Below are positions 25,646 to 34,033 of a stretch of DNA of 48,421 nt, one piece after another. The notes beneath the pieces were generated by a model. The model made no database searches and had not been told where the DNA came from. It saw nothing but the letters and a program-made list of their open reading frames with translations. Each line of letters starts with the position of its first letter. Position 1 is the first letter of the stretch. The position numbers and the translations under genes were made by a program. The stretch spans positions 786 to 49,206 of the forward strand of contig UCJH01000021.1 in the NCBI GenBank assembly GCA_900472785.1, given 5' to 3'. Source of the DNA: Hyphomicrobiales bacterium (GTDB lineage Bacteria; Pseudomonadota; Alphaproteobacteria; Rhizobiales; Rhizobiaceae).

Positions 25646-26072
25646 TACAGGCGCTTCGCGTCTGTTGTCGCTTCCTCAAGCCGGACTGCTAAAGAAAACA
25701 ACAAAAAAGGTCGGGGCGAAACCGCACCGACCTTCGTGTCCGTCGCTTTATCACTTGTGCCAGTACATCCGTGGTCAAAAGGCTCAAGCGACGAAGGCAC
25801 TGCGAACATCCGCGATGTTATGGGACGCTCACCAGCAATGCCGATAGCGGTGATATAGGGGCCGACTGTGTTCAAATCAAGGTGAGCGGCGAAATGATGA
25901 ATGAGGCAGGCACGATCCATCCGATTTGTGCCAGCTTCAGCACAAAAGAGATGCCGGAATTGATCTTCTGTGAAGTATCCTGAAAAATGTGATGGCTTCC
26001 TGCTGGTAAATTTCCGATAAAACGATAGATTGCCGTCGCTCTCCTGGAAGAGCTTCGGTCGAAAGGTTTAAA
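25646..26072. other. 427-bp gap upstream of rpsU
   Basis: No convincing gene is seen; a 70-codon frame at 25771-25983 has no plausible start or composition. The left part holds the hairpin listed at 25707-25734. The right part must contain the rpsU promoter; a GAAAGG site lies seven bases before its ATG. Confidence 0.5.
25707..25734 (-). terminator. AAGGTCGG/CCGACCTT hairpin
   Basis: An 8-bp perfect stem with a 12-base loop. On the minus strand it is followed by TTTT, because six A residues (25703-25708) precede and overlap the left arm on the plus strand. It therefore looks like a terminator for a minus-strand transcript, perhaps a small RNA from the gap to its right, or a weaker plus-strand terminator for the lipoprotein. 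Confidence 0.45.
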
Positions 26073-26306
26073 ATGCAGGTTTTGGTTCGGGACAACAATG
26101 TTGATCAGGCGCTTCGCGTGCTGAAGAAAAAGCTTCAGCGTGAAGGCATCTTTCGCGAAATGCGAATGCGGGAAGCCTATGAAAAACCGTCCGTGAAAAA
26201 AGCACGCCAGAAGTCCGAGGCCATCAGCCGTCAGCGCAAGCTTGCACGGAAGCAGCTGCAGCGCGAAGGTCTTCTGCCGGCTCCCAAGAAGAAGCCGGGC
26301 GCGTAA
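26073..26306 (+). CDS. rpsU: 30S ribosomal protein S21
   Basis: A 77-residue basic protein, [20 protein letters not shown] at the N-terminus, with the conserved [19 protein letters not shown] segment and a lysine-rich tail. S21 joins the 30S subunit late and helps messenger binding near the anti-Shine-Dalgarno site. Length fits alphaproteobacterial S21. A palindrome, GGGCGCGT-N5-ACGCGCCC, spans its stop codon. Confidence 0.97.
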   Translation: MQVLVRDNNVDQALRVLKKKLQREGIFREMRMREAYEKPSVKKARQKSEAISRQRKLARKQLQREGLLPAPKKKPGA

Positions 26307-26317
26307 TCGACGCGCCC
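26297..26317. terminator. Hairpin spanning the rpsU stop codon
   Basis: GGGCGCGT (26297-26304) pairs perfectly with ACGCGCCC (26310-26317) around AATCG. No T-tract follows, so it may stabilise the messenger 3' end rather than terminate. Confidence 0.4.
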
Positions 26318-26405
26318 AAGCTTGGGATCATCATCCCTTTGGGCGTAGCGAATCTGGTTTGCGGAGCTCTGACGAGCTCTGCCCACCCTACGATATTGGC
26401 GTTCC

Positions 26406-26852
26406 ATGGCCGTCTTCTTCAGAGCTTTCATTCCCGACGCCAAAGCCTTCGAGATGATCGAGGAGCGATTGTCGAGTGAGACCGATTTTGACGGGTATTT
26501 CAACGTATACGGCATAAAGGACGAGGTCACCATCTCCTGGACCCCTGCAATCAGTGCGGAGGAGTTTAAAGAGCAGGTGACGGATGCCTTGCGATCGACC
26601 TGGGAAAAGGCGCGTTTTTGGCTTGTCCATCAGCGTAGCGACAGCCGGAACGACCTCTGCATCAACGAAATCAGGAACGCAGCCATCAGATTGAGCCGCA
26701 ACTATCAGCAAACGATGGTCGCCACGCTCTGTCTGCTCGGCCGTTCCGACAACAAAAACGATCTCGAACTGATTTTTCTGTGCTTCAGGGAAGAGACCGA
26801 ATGCCGGAATTTTCGCGTTCGTTATGAAGGCAAGTTCGTGCCCGATGCGTGA
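26406..26852 (+). CDS. Hypothetical protein
   Basis: A 148-residue soluble protein starting MAVFFRAFIPDAKAFEMIEE. It has a mixed alpha/beta pattern and no signal peptide or membrane segment. I do not recognise the family. SWTPAISAEEFKEQVTDALR and FWLVHQRSDSRNDL are its most distinctive parts. The start lacks a strong ribosome-binding site. Codon use seems a little less GC-biased than in its neighbours, and there is no operon partner, so it may be an acquired orphan. Confidence 0.55.
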   Translation: MAVFFRAFIPDAKAFEMIEERLSSETDFDGYFNVYGIKDEVTISWTPAISAEEFKEQVTDALRSTWEKARFWLVHQRSDSRNDLCINEIRNAAIRLSRNYQQTMVATLCLLGRSDNKNDLELIFLCFREETECRNFRVRYEGKFVPDA

Positions 26853-27030
26853 TGTAAACGAACCACAAACGGGCTCAATCCGATGAACCGGCATGGTCTC
26901 ATGTGGATATTTTGGTCGCGTATTCGGATAACCAATCATCACCGGCACGGTCCAAGGCGGAATCAAAACGTTGATTGCGGAACATCGTTGATCAGAGGCT
27001 CAATCGCCGGTTCGGCCGAGGGAGGCCTCA

Positions 27031-27786
27031 TCAGCCCGCCAGCCATTTCCCAAGGAAATAGGACATCTGCGGACGCCACCATTGCCAATCATGGCTGACA
27101 TCCTCTCCCCAGTAATCGACCCATGCCGGGATGGCCTTCCGGTGAAGCACCGCTTCCAGCTCCCGGGTTTCCTCCAGCATTTCCTCTTCCCACGCGCCCT
27201 GCCCGCAACAGAACATCATGCGGAGACTGCGAATCTGTCGGAGGGCCTCTTCATCCTCAAGTCCGGCAAGATAGTGCAGCGGCGAGTTGAAATAAATCGA
27301 GCCATCGAGGTTGGAACCGAAAAAATGCTTGGTCGAATAGACACCGCTCAATGCGATGACGCCATCACCCAGCCAGGGAAAGCGCAAGAGAAAGTTGGTG
27401 GCATGAAACGCCCCCATCGAACATCCCGTCAACAACGGCCGGATGGCAACGCCGCCATTCGTCTCGCGACTGGCCCTTGCGATCTCGGGAAGAATTTCAT
27501 CGCTGACATAGCTGAAATAGGCCTGATGGCGCTCGATACGGTGTAGGACATTGTCGTCGTTGCTGAAGAACGTTTCTCCGTCGATCCCGTCAACTGTCCA
27601 GACCTGAATTTTCCCGGCATCGATGAAGCCCTGCAATTCGGCGATCATGCCGGAATCTTCATACTGGTAAAATCGGCCGTTGGATGTCGGGAACACGAGG
27701 ACGGGACGGCCCGCATGGCCGTAGACCTTGTATTCCATCGACCGGGCCAGGTGCCCGCTATAATCATTGCGGTATGAAATGCGCAT
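27031..27786 (-). CDS. Esterase-family alpha/beta hydrolase
   Basis: A 251-residue putative esterase. The nucleophile elbow is GCSMGAFHA with S123. The catalytic histidine is probably in EDVSHDWQWW near the C-terminus. The N-terminus (RNDYSGHLARSMEYKVYG, then PVLVFPTSNGRFYQYED) is that of an uncharacterised bacterial esterase subfamily (COG4947-like). It follows the ATP-grasp gene by three bases, so the pair is translationally linked. A hydrolase that acts on the amide or ester made by the ligase, or that prepares its substrate, is possible. The substrate is unknown. Confidence 0.8.
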   Translation of the reverse strand: MRISYRNDYSGHLARSMEYKVYGHAGRPVLVFPTSNGRFYQYEDSGMIAELQGFIDAGKIQVWTVDGIDGETFFSNDDNVLHRIERHQAYFSYVSDEILPEIARASRETNGGVAIRPLLTGCSMGAFHATNFLLRFPWLGDGVIALSGVYSTKHFFGSNLDGSIYFNSPLHYLAGLEDEEALRQIRSLRMMFCCGQGAWEEEMLEETRELEAVLHRKAIPAWVDYWGEDVSHDWQWWRPQMSYFLGKWLAG

Positions 27787-27789
27787 ATT

Positions 27790-28992
27790 TCAGACTTTGG
27801 TTTCCTGAATGAACGCCACGATCTCCCGCACTTCGTCGAGGCTCTCCGAGCGGAACTGATAGGCGAAATCACCCATAGCACGTCGGAATACCGTTTCCAC
27901 CTCCTGATATTTGACCAGCTTCACTCCCCATTTGCCGACGATCTCGTGATGGGTGTATTTGTAGTCCAACCGGTGTTTGCGGCTGGCGTAACCCGTAAAG
28001 TATCGACCCGGAAACGGTCCGCCGACGCGATTGAGCGCCACCATGCCCGCCCACTCGTGATAGACATCCATATCGTGGGTGTAGTTGATGGCATCCGTCA
28101 TCCAGGCGCCGGGCGGACGCATGTTGACTTCGAGCGCGATGATTTTTCCATCTCGCTTGCGCTGGAAAAGCTCGATGTGGAAGAAGCGCTCGCGAATATC
28201 CATCGCCTTCAGGATATTCCGTCCCGCCTCCTCGACCTCCGGGTCTATCGACGGAAGGCAGAAATAATAGAGGTGGGAATCGGTGTTCACCACGTCCATG
28301 ATGCTCTGCTCGAACCGATGGCTGGTGGCGAACTCGACATTGCCATACCGGTCGATCAGCCCGTCATAGGTGAGAATGATGCCATCGACATATTCCTCCA
28401 GGATGAAGGATATGTCCGACGGCTTGTTGCTGAAGAAGCTGTCGAACTCTCGCGCCGTCGAGATCTTATAGGTCATGCTGGCGCCGGATCCGAGATCCGG
28501 CTTGACGACGATCGGGTATCCGACCTCATCGATGAAGGCCTGGGCGCTCGCCTTGTCGGAGCTTTTCAGATGCGCGACCGTGGCGACGCCGCTGCGATTG
28601 AAATAGTCCTTCATGCGGGACTTCTGTTTCAGGTTGTCGATGAAATCCAGCTTCGTCCCGTAGATATTGAAATCGGTGCGAATGCGCGCCTCAAGCTCCA
28701 GCCAATGCTCGTTCAGGCTCTCGAAACGGTCGATCTTGCCGTATTGATGGATGAAATAACCAACGGCCCGAACGACCTCGTCATCATCCTCCATATCGCC
28801 GACACGATAGTACTCTGTCAGCGACGCCCGCAGCTTTTCCGATAGATTGTCATACGGGGTGTCTCCGATGCCCAGCACCCGGACGCCATTGCGGCTCAGA
28901 TGGTCGCAGAACTCTGCATTGTAGGCGGGAAAGTGGGGGGAGAAGAAAATAAAATTCAACGGTTCCACCTTATGCGTAGACTGGATGGACAA
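27790..28992 (-). CDS. ATP-grasp ligase of unknown substrate
   Basis: A 400-residue carboxylate-amine/thiol ligase-type enzyme. The N-terminal domain starts LNFIFFSPHFPAYNAEFCDH, and the ATP-grasp core contains IVVKPDLGSGASMTYKI, ILEEYVDGIILTYDGLID and the metal-binding EVNMRPPGAWM. Such enzymes activate a carboxylate as acyl phosphate and couple it to an amine or thiol. It is not a biotin carboxylase or purine enzyme by its flanking sequence. It is first in a two-gene operon with the esterase. The cystathionine-lyase-type gene upstream is 90 bp away on the same strand, so a shared transcript is not excluded. Confidence 0.8.
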   Translation of the reverse strand: MSIQSTHKVEPLNFIFFSPHFPAYNAEFCDHLSRNGVRVLGIGDTPYDNLSEKLRASLTEYYRVGDMEDDDEVVRAVGYFIHQYGKIDRFESLNEHWLELEARIRTDFNIYGTKLDFIDNLKQKSRMKDYFNRSGVATVAHLKSSDKASAQAFIDEVGYPIVVKPDLGSGASMTYKISTAREFDSFFSNKPSDISFILEEYVDGIILTYDGLIDRYGNVEFATSHRFEQSIMDVVNTDSHLYYFCLPSIDPEVEEAGRNILKAMDIRERFFHIELFQRKRDGKIIALEVNMRPPGAWMTDAINYTHDMDVYHEWAGMVALNRVGGPFPGRYFTGYASRKHRLDYKYTHHEIVGKWGVKLVKYQEVETVFRRAMGDFAYQFRSESLDEVREIVAFIQETKV

Positions 28993-29082
28993 TGCTTCAA
29001 GTATTTTCGACCCAAAGTCCAGAGAACCAAGATTTGTAGCTGATGCTCGCGCCGTCGCCGCTTCGGCACGACGCGCATGGCG

Positions 29083-30270
29083 TCATTTTTGGGAGGCGCG
29101 GAAACCTGAGTCCAGATCCGCCTTCAGATCAGCGACATCTTCAAGACCGATGTGAAGGCGCAGCAACGGGCCTTCGTCGGGAGCCTGAAGAATACGACGA
29201 TCGCTGAGATCGACATGAAGTGCCAGACTTGGAAACCCGCCCCAGGAATAGCCGAGGCCGAACAGCGAAAGGCCGTCGAGGAAGGCTTGTGCTTTCGTCT
29301 TGAAATCCTGATTGGGCTCGACCGTCAACACGAAGGAAAACACACCGCTCGCACCCTTGAAGTCCCGTTTCCAGATTTCATGACCCGGAAAGCTCGGCAG
29401 AGCAGGATATAGAACGCGCGCCACGTCATCCCTTTTCTCCAGCCACTCGGCGATCTCCAGCGCGCTTGTCCGATGGCGTTCAAGCCGGACACCCATGGTC
29501 CGCAGCCCGCGCAAAACCTGGTAGGAATCATCAGCCGCGCCGCATATGCCAAGCGCGCCATTCGCTTGCCGCAGGCGTTTCCAATGCTCGGCATTGGCTG
29601 AAATGGTACCCAGCAGGATATCCGCATGACCGGCCGGATATTTGGTCGATGCCTGGATGGAGATATCCACGCCGAAATCGAGGGGCCTGAAGTAGAGCGG
29701 CGTCGCCCAGGTGTTGTCCATCGTCACGACGGCGCCATGTCGGCGCGCGACAGCGGCTATTGCAGGAACGTCCTGAATTTCGAAGGTATTCGACCCCGGC
29801 GCTTCCAGGTGCACCAGCTTGGTGTTGGGTTTGATAAGCGCTTCGATCGCCACGCCGACAGACGGATCGTAATACTCGACCGTGATACCGAAGCGCGACA
29901 GCATCGTATCGCAGAAATGCCGGACATTGCCGTAGACGGAATCGACAACCAGCGCATGATCGCCGGGAGACAGATAAGTGAGGAACGCCAAGGTCACCGC
30001 CGCAAGCCCCGAAGGCACGATGATGGTTCCGGCCGCCCCTTCCAGTTCATTGACGGCCTGGCACAGGGCATCCGTCGTCGGCGTGCCGCGCGTCGCATAG
30101 GTGTATTTCTGGCCATGGGTTTCCATGGTCTTCGCATCCGGGAACAGCACCGTCGATGCCCGAACCGTCGGCGGATTGATGAAGCCGTGATAATCGAACG
30201 GGTCATATCCGGCCCTGACCAGCTGCGTGTTGGGTCCGATCGTCTTTGGTGTCTGGTCGTTGTCGTTCAT
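29083..30270 (-). CDS. Cystathionine beta-lyase-like PLP enzyme
   Basis: A 395-residue Cys/Met-metabolism PLP enzyme. The PLP lysine lies in QASTKYPAGHADI (K210) and the pocket segment VVTMDNTWATPLYF is present. The N-terminus (RAGYDPFDYHGFINPPTVRA) is typical of bacterial MetC-like lyases. Such enzymes cleave C-S bonds of cystathionine or of cysteine S-conjugates to thiol, pyruvate and ammonia. I chose the second ATG (30270), with AGGA five bases upstream, because the first is only one base from its site. As the last gene of a ten-gene sulfur operon it is more likely a cysteine-conjugate lyase than the biosynthetic MetC. Confidence 0.88.
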   Translation of the reverse strand: MNDNDQTPKTIGPNTQLVRAGYDPFDYHGFINPPTVRASTVLFPDAKTMETHGQKYTYATRGTPTTDALCQAVNELEGAAGTIIVPSGLAAVTLAFLTYLSPGDHALVVDSVYGNVRHFCDTMLSRFGITVEYYDPSVGVAIEALIKPNTKLVHLEAPGSNTFEIQDVPAIAAVARRHGAVVTMDNTWATPLYFRPLDFGVDISIQASTKYPAGHADILLGTISANAEHWKRLRQANGALGICGAADDSYQVLRGLRTMGVRLERHRTSALEIAEWLEKRDDVARVLYPALPSFPGHEIWKRDFKGASGVFSFVLTVEPNQDFKTKAQAFLDGLSLFGLGYSWGGFPSLALHVDLSDRRILQAPDEGPLLRLHIGLEDVADLKADLDSGFRASQK

Positions 30271-30327
30271 GATGTCCTGCATTTCCTTTGCGGATGCGAC
30301 GCCGTGACTGTATGCGCCTGGCCGGCT

Positions 30328-30924
30328 CTACGGCCTGTCACCGCGAAAATGGCGTTCGAGGAAGGGCAGATTGTCCTGTCCCCAGTAAATCTCGCCATCA
30401 TAGAAAAAGCTCGGAAAGCCGAAGACGCCGCTTTTGACGGCGTGTTCCCTGTCTGCGACCCATTTGCCCCTGACATCCTCGTCCGCCTGGCGGAGCAAAA
30501 GCTCCGCACCGTCAAGTCCGGCCGCATCGGCGATCGCGGCACGGACATGCGCCTGTCCGATATCCTTCGCCTCGCTCCAGAAAGCGTGCTGCAACGCCCG
30601 GGTCAGGCCAATCCAGTCCTTGCCGTCGAGATAGGCGGCGATGACGATGAGCGACGCGGGCGCGGGATCGCTGAGATCGGGGCGGTTCTCAAGAATCAAT
30701 TTCTTGCCGCGAACCGCTGCCCAGCGCTTCAGGTCCCGTGTCCAGTACCCCCGGCGGATTTCCGGGCGGTTCCGCGAAAAGATGCCACCATTCTCCTCCA
30801 CCACCGTGGTCAGATAGGGTTTGATTTCGACATTACGGTTCGCAGCAATATCAACGAAGGCATCGAAGCCGATATAGGACCACGGCGAGCCGATGGAGAA
30901 GAAGTAGTCAACGATTTTGGTCAC
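30328..30924 (-). CDS. DsbA-fold 2-hydroxychromene-2-carboxylate isomerase family
   Basis: A 198-residue thioredoxin-fold protein of the HCCA isomerase/kappa-GST group. The active-site serine replaces cysteine in FFSIGSPWSYIG. FGFPSFFYDGEIYWGQDNLP near the C-terminus is the conserved cis-proline and substrate region. Known members use glutathione to isomerise or conjugate aromatic acids. In this operon a role on glutathione or cysteine conjugates is plausible. It sits between the third monooxygenase and the lyase. Confidence 0.85.
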   Translation of the reverse strand: MTKIVDYFFSIGSPWSYIGFDAFVDIAANRNVEIKPYLTTVVEENGGIFSRNRPEIRRGYWTRDLKRWAAVRGKKLILENRPDLSDPAPASLIVIAAYLDGKDWIGLTRALQHAFWSEAKDIGQAHVRAAIADAAGLDGAELLLRQADEDVRGKWVADREHAVKSGVFGFPSFFYDGEIYWGQDNLPFLERHFRGDRP

Positions 30925-30950
30925 TGCCTGTCATTCCTGTAAGTCTGCGT

Positions 30951-31985
30951 TCACGCCGTTTTCCTGCCGCGGCTTTGGTCATTGAACCAGCCGAGTTGCG
31001 GGGCGATGCGTATGGAGAAATCGTGGAGGATCTGGCGGTACTCCTCATCCTCGAATTCATAAGGGAGTTCCAGTCGCAATTCGCCGACTTCAGCGACGAT
31101 GGGATCGGCAAACAGGCGTTCGAGAATCTGTTCCGATGTGCCCACGAGGTCGGGCGGATAGAGCGTGCGGCGTTCCCCCTGCGGCGACAGGGTGCGTTCA
31201 TGGCGCCCGGCCGCATAGTCGAGATAGCGCTTGCGGGTGATGCCGTCGGCGCTTTCGAGCGGGACGATGACGCGGCCTAGCGCAACGCGTTTGTCCACAC
31301 CACCGGCCTCGCGATAGGCGTTGAGCTGGCGCGACTGGGCGACATGGAAATCATCCGTGTCTTCACCGCTCGTGACATTGCCGATCAGGAGGTTGAAGCC
31401 GTTCTGCCCGGCCCAGCGCGCCGAACGCAGCGACCCGCCGCCATACCAGATGCGATCCGTCAACCCCTTCGCATGCGGCTGCAGTCGGGGCCGCTGCGGC
31501 CCGAACGGCGTCTTGATGAAGATCGTCTCATCGCCGATCGGCCTACTTTTCAGGTTATCGACGAAGCGCAAAACCATGTCATGGGAGAAATCGAAGCTTT
31601 CCCAGTCTCCGTCGAAGACCAGCGGGGCGATCAGATCGGCATGCAGCGGCAGGCCGGCGCTCAGGCCCACATTGAGACGCCCACGCGAGAGCACATCCAC
31701 CGTCGAAAGATCTTCGGCCAGACGATAGGGACTTTCATAACCGATCGGAATGACCGCCGTGCCGAGCTGGATAGTGCGGGTCCGCTGGGTCGCGGCGGCC
31801 AGGAAGGCGGTGGCGGAAGAGATGCCCGGCTCCAGATGCCGCTGGCGTGCCCAGGCGCTTTGAAAGCCCAATCCCTCGCCGTATTCCAGAAGCTGCAAGG
31901 TCTTTTCCAGACCGGACAGCGGGTCATCCGCCGGGTAATTTCCGGGTGTGAGAAAACCGATATGATGGATGGAAACGCTGCTCAT
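30951..31985 (-). CDS. LLM-class flavin monooxygenase
   Basis: A 344-residue luciferase-like protein. It starts VSIHHIGFLTPGNYPADDPL and has WARQRHLEPGISSATAFLAA, the barrel segment TIQLGTAVIPIGYESPYRLA and DLSTVDVLSRGRLNVGLSAG. It belongs to a different subfamily from the NtaA-like enzymes at 4669 and 37631. In this operon it probably acts on an intermediate of S-alkylcysteine breakdown. Reduced flavin must come from a reductase outside the window. Confidence 0.85.
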   Translation of the reverse strand: MSSVSIHHIGFLTPGNYPADDPLSGLEKTLQLLEYGEGLGFQSAWARQRHLEPGISSATAFLAAATQRTRTIQLGTAVIPIGYESPYRLAEDLSTVDVLSRGRLNVGLSAGLPLHADLIAPLVFDGDWESFDFSHDMVLRFVDNLKSRPIGDETIFIKTPFGPQRPRLQPHAKGLTDRIWYGGGSLRSARWAGQNGFNLLIGNVTSGEDTDDFHVAQSRQLNAYREAGGVDKRVALGRVIVPLESADGITRKRYLDYAAGRHERTLSPQGERRTLYPPDLVGTSEQILERLFADPIVAEVGELRLELPYEFEDEEYRQILHDFSIRIAPQLGWFNDQSRGRKTA

Positions 31986-31997
31986 GGCATTCGCACC

Positions 31998-32942
31998 TCA
32001 GGATCGCGGCAGGCCGGGGGGATTGGTCTGCGACTTCGGCAGAGCCTCCTCCGCGAGATGCCAGCGATCGAGAATCCTGGCGTAAACGCCGCTCTCGATC
32101 AGGCCGTTGGTGGCGATGGTCAGCGCCTCCGCCAGGCCGCTGTCCTTCTTCGTGGCGATCGCCACGTCGGAGCGATCCGGCCAGCCGGCGCTCAGCGTGC
32201 CGACACGCTTGATGTTGTGATCGCGGGCGGCGATGTAAACGAGCTGCGCATGCGGCTGGACGATGACATCGGCGCGGCCGGATGCGATCGCCAGAAGGCT
32301 GGCCGCCTCGTCGTCGTAATATTGCAGCTCCAGTGGCTTCAGCCCAGCCGCCACGTCTTCATCGCTCCAGCGCAGAAGAATGCGCTCCTGGTTGGTGCCG
32401 GCGCCGACGATGAACCTCAGGCCGGCAGCATCCTTCGGCTCCTTGATCGATGTGACCGGGCTGTCGGACTTGACGAAGAAGCCGTGCAGCCCCTGACGAT
32501 AGGTCGAGAAGTCGAACTTTTCCTTGCGCTGTTCGGTGACGCCGACATTGGAGATCACGGCATCATATTTGCGCGACGTCAGGCCGAGCGGCCAGTCGAT
32601 CCAGGCGACCGGAAGCAGTTCCAGCTCCAGCCCGAGGCTGTCGGCGATCGCAGACGCATAGTCCGGATCGGCACCGACAACCGTCCTGGCGTCCGTCGCA
32701 TAGGTGGCGAGCGGCGGCCCGCCCGGACTGACGGCCACCGTGAACTTGCCTGGGGTCACGAACTTGAAGTCCTTGGAGATCGCGGCGATGGCCGCATCGT
32801 TCTTTTCCGTCCGGATTCGCGCCGGCTGCTCGGGGCTCAGGTCGAAGGCATCGTCATCGGCGCGCGCGGCAGTGGAAAACGTGGCAAGGGTTGAAACGAG
32901 CACGGCGGTCAGGAAAGAACGGAAAACCGGTCGGTCAGTCAT
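31998..32942 (-). CDS. Amino-acid ABC transporter binding protein, second copy
   Basis: A 314-residue periplasmic protein of the family 3 solute-binding group. Signal peptide: residues 1-28 (FLTAVLVSTLATFSTAARA). The mature part contains DFKFVTPGKFTVAV, VVGADPDYASAIADSLGLEL and YDAVISNVGVTEQRKEKFDF. It is a clear paralogue of the protein encoded just upstream (33011-33955), with identical length and the same domain order. It is the TcyJ/TcyK-like half of a two-binding-protein importer. Substrate by context: an S-substituted or N-acyl cysteine or cystine. GGAG lies nine bases before the ATG. Confidence 0.88.
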   Translation of the reverse strand: MTDRPVFRSFLTAVLVSTLATFSTAARADDDAFDLSPEQPARIRTEKNDAAIAAISKDFKFVTPGKFTVAVSPGGPPLATYATDARTVVGADPDYASAIADSLGLELELLPVAWIDWPLGLTSRKYDAVISNVGVTEQRKEKFDFSTYRQGLHGFFVKSDSPVTSIKEPKDAAGLRFIVGAGTNQERILLRWSDEDVAAGLKPLELQYYDDEAASLLAIASGRADVIVQPHAQLVYIAARDHNIKRVGTLSAGWPDRSDVAIATKKDSGLAEALTIATNGLIESGVYARILDRWHLAEEALPKSQTNPPGLPRS

Positions 32943-33010
32943 GGTGATGATCTCCAGGAAAATAAGGGCGGGCAACCCGACGGACGATATCGGGTTGCCC
33001 TTGTTCAATG

Positions 33011-33955
33011 TCAGGAACCGCTCTTCGGCAGGCCTGCCGGGTTGGTCTGAGACTGGTCGATGCCTTCGGCCTCCAGGCTCCAGCGCTTCAGCACTTCGCC
33101 ATACTTGCTGCTCTTGATCAGATCGTTGATCGACACGGTGATCGCATCGGCAAGGCCCGCGCCCTTGCGGGTGGTGACGGCGATTTCGGCGGTCAGCGGC
33201 CAACCGCCGCTGACGATGCCGACGAGCTTGGTGTCGTGCTTGATCGATGCGCCATAGGCCCGGGTCGCGTTGGGATTGAACTCGACATCGGCGCGGCCCG
33301 ACTGCAGAGCAAGGTCGCTCGCCGCGCGGTCGTCATAATACTGCACCTCGATCGGCGCGAGGCCTGCGGCGACGTTCTGGCGATCCCATTCCAGAATGAT
33401 CTTCTCCTGGTTTGTGCCCGCACCGGTGATGACCTTCAACCCGGCAACGTCCTTGGGTTCCTTGATCTCGGTGATCTTGTTGTCAGCCTTGACGTAGAAG
33501 CCCAGCACGTCCTTGCGGTAGGTGGAGAAATCGAACTTCTCCTTGCGCTCCTCGGTCACGGTCACGTTGCTGATGACGGCATCGTACTTGCCGGATGCAA
33601 CACCCAGCGGCCAATCGGCCCAGGCGACAGAGACGATTTCCAGCTCGAGGCCGAGCGAATCCGCCAGCAGCGAGGCAAGATCGGGATCGGCGCCGACGAT
33701 GGTCTTCGCGTCGTTTGCGAAGGTCGCGATCGGCGGATCCCAGGCATTGATGGCCACGGTAAACTTGCCCGGTGTCACGAACTTGAAGTCGGACGAAAGC
33801 GCCTTGATCGCCGCTTCGCTCTTCTCCGCGCGCACCCGGTTCGAGGTGTCCGGGCTGAGATCGAATGTTTCGGCCGCCTGTGCAGTTCCCAATCCAAGCG
33901 CCGCAATAGTCACCGCGCCTGCCATCAGAAGTTTAGCCGTCTGAAGAATAGTCAT
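33011..33955 (-). CDS. Amino-acid ABC transporter binding protein, first copy
   Basis: A 314-residue periplasmic family 3 solute-binding protein. Signal peptide: residues 1-28 (LLMAGAVTIAALGLGTAQAA). FDLSPDTSNRVRAEKSEAAI, then SSDFKFVTPGKFTVAINAWD match the next gene's product almost segment for segment, so the two arose by tandem duplication. The longer upstream start is rejected because GGAG precedes the ATG at 33955. It lies directly after the permease-ATPase fusion in the operon. Confidence 0.88.
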   Translation of the reverse strand: MTILQTAKLLMAGAVTIAALGLGTAQAAETFDLSPDTSNRVRAEKSEAAIKALSSDFKFVTPGKFTVAINAWDPPIATFANDAKTIVGADPDLASLLADSLGLELEIVSVAWADWPLGVASGKYDAVISNVTVTEERKEKFDFSTYRKDVLGFYVKADNKITEIKEPKDVAGLKVITGAGTNQEKIILEWDRQNVAAGLAPIEVQYYDDRAASDLALQSGRADVEFNPNATRAYGASIKHDTKLVGIVSGGWPLTAEIAVTTRKGAGLADAITVSINDLIKSSKYGEVLKRWSLEAEGIDQSQTNPAGLPKSGS

Positions 33956-34033
33956 GTTTTCCCGTCTCCTTTTCATCTTTAAGTTGTAATTGTTGATAGT
34001 CCCATCCCGTCCGCTCAAGCGACCGGAAATCTG

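Noticed and set aside
25771..25983. 70-codon frame in the gap before rpsU
   Set aside because: No ribosome-binding site, atypical composition and no recognisable segment.
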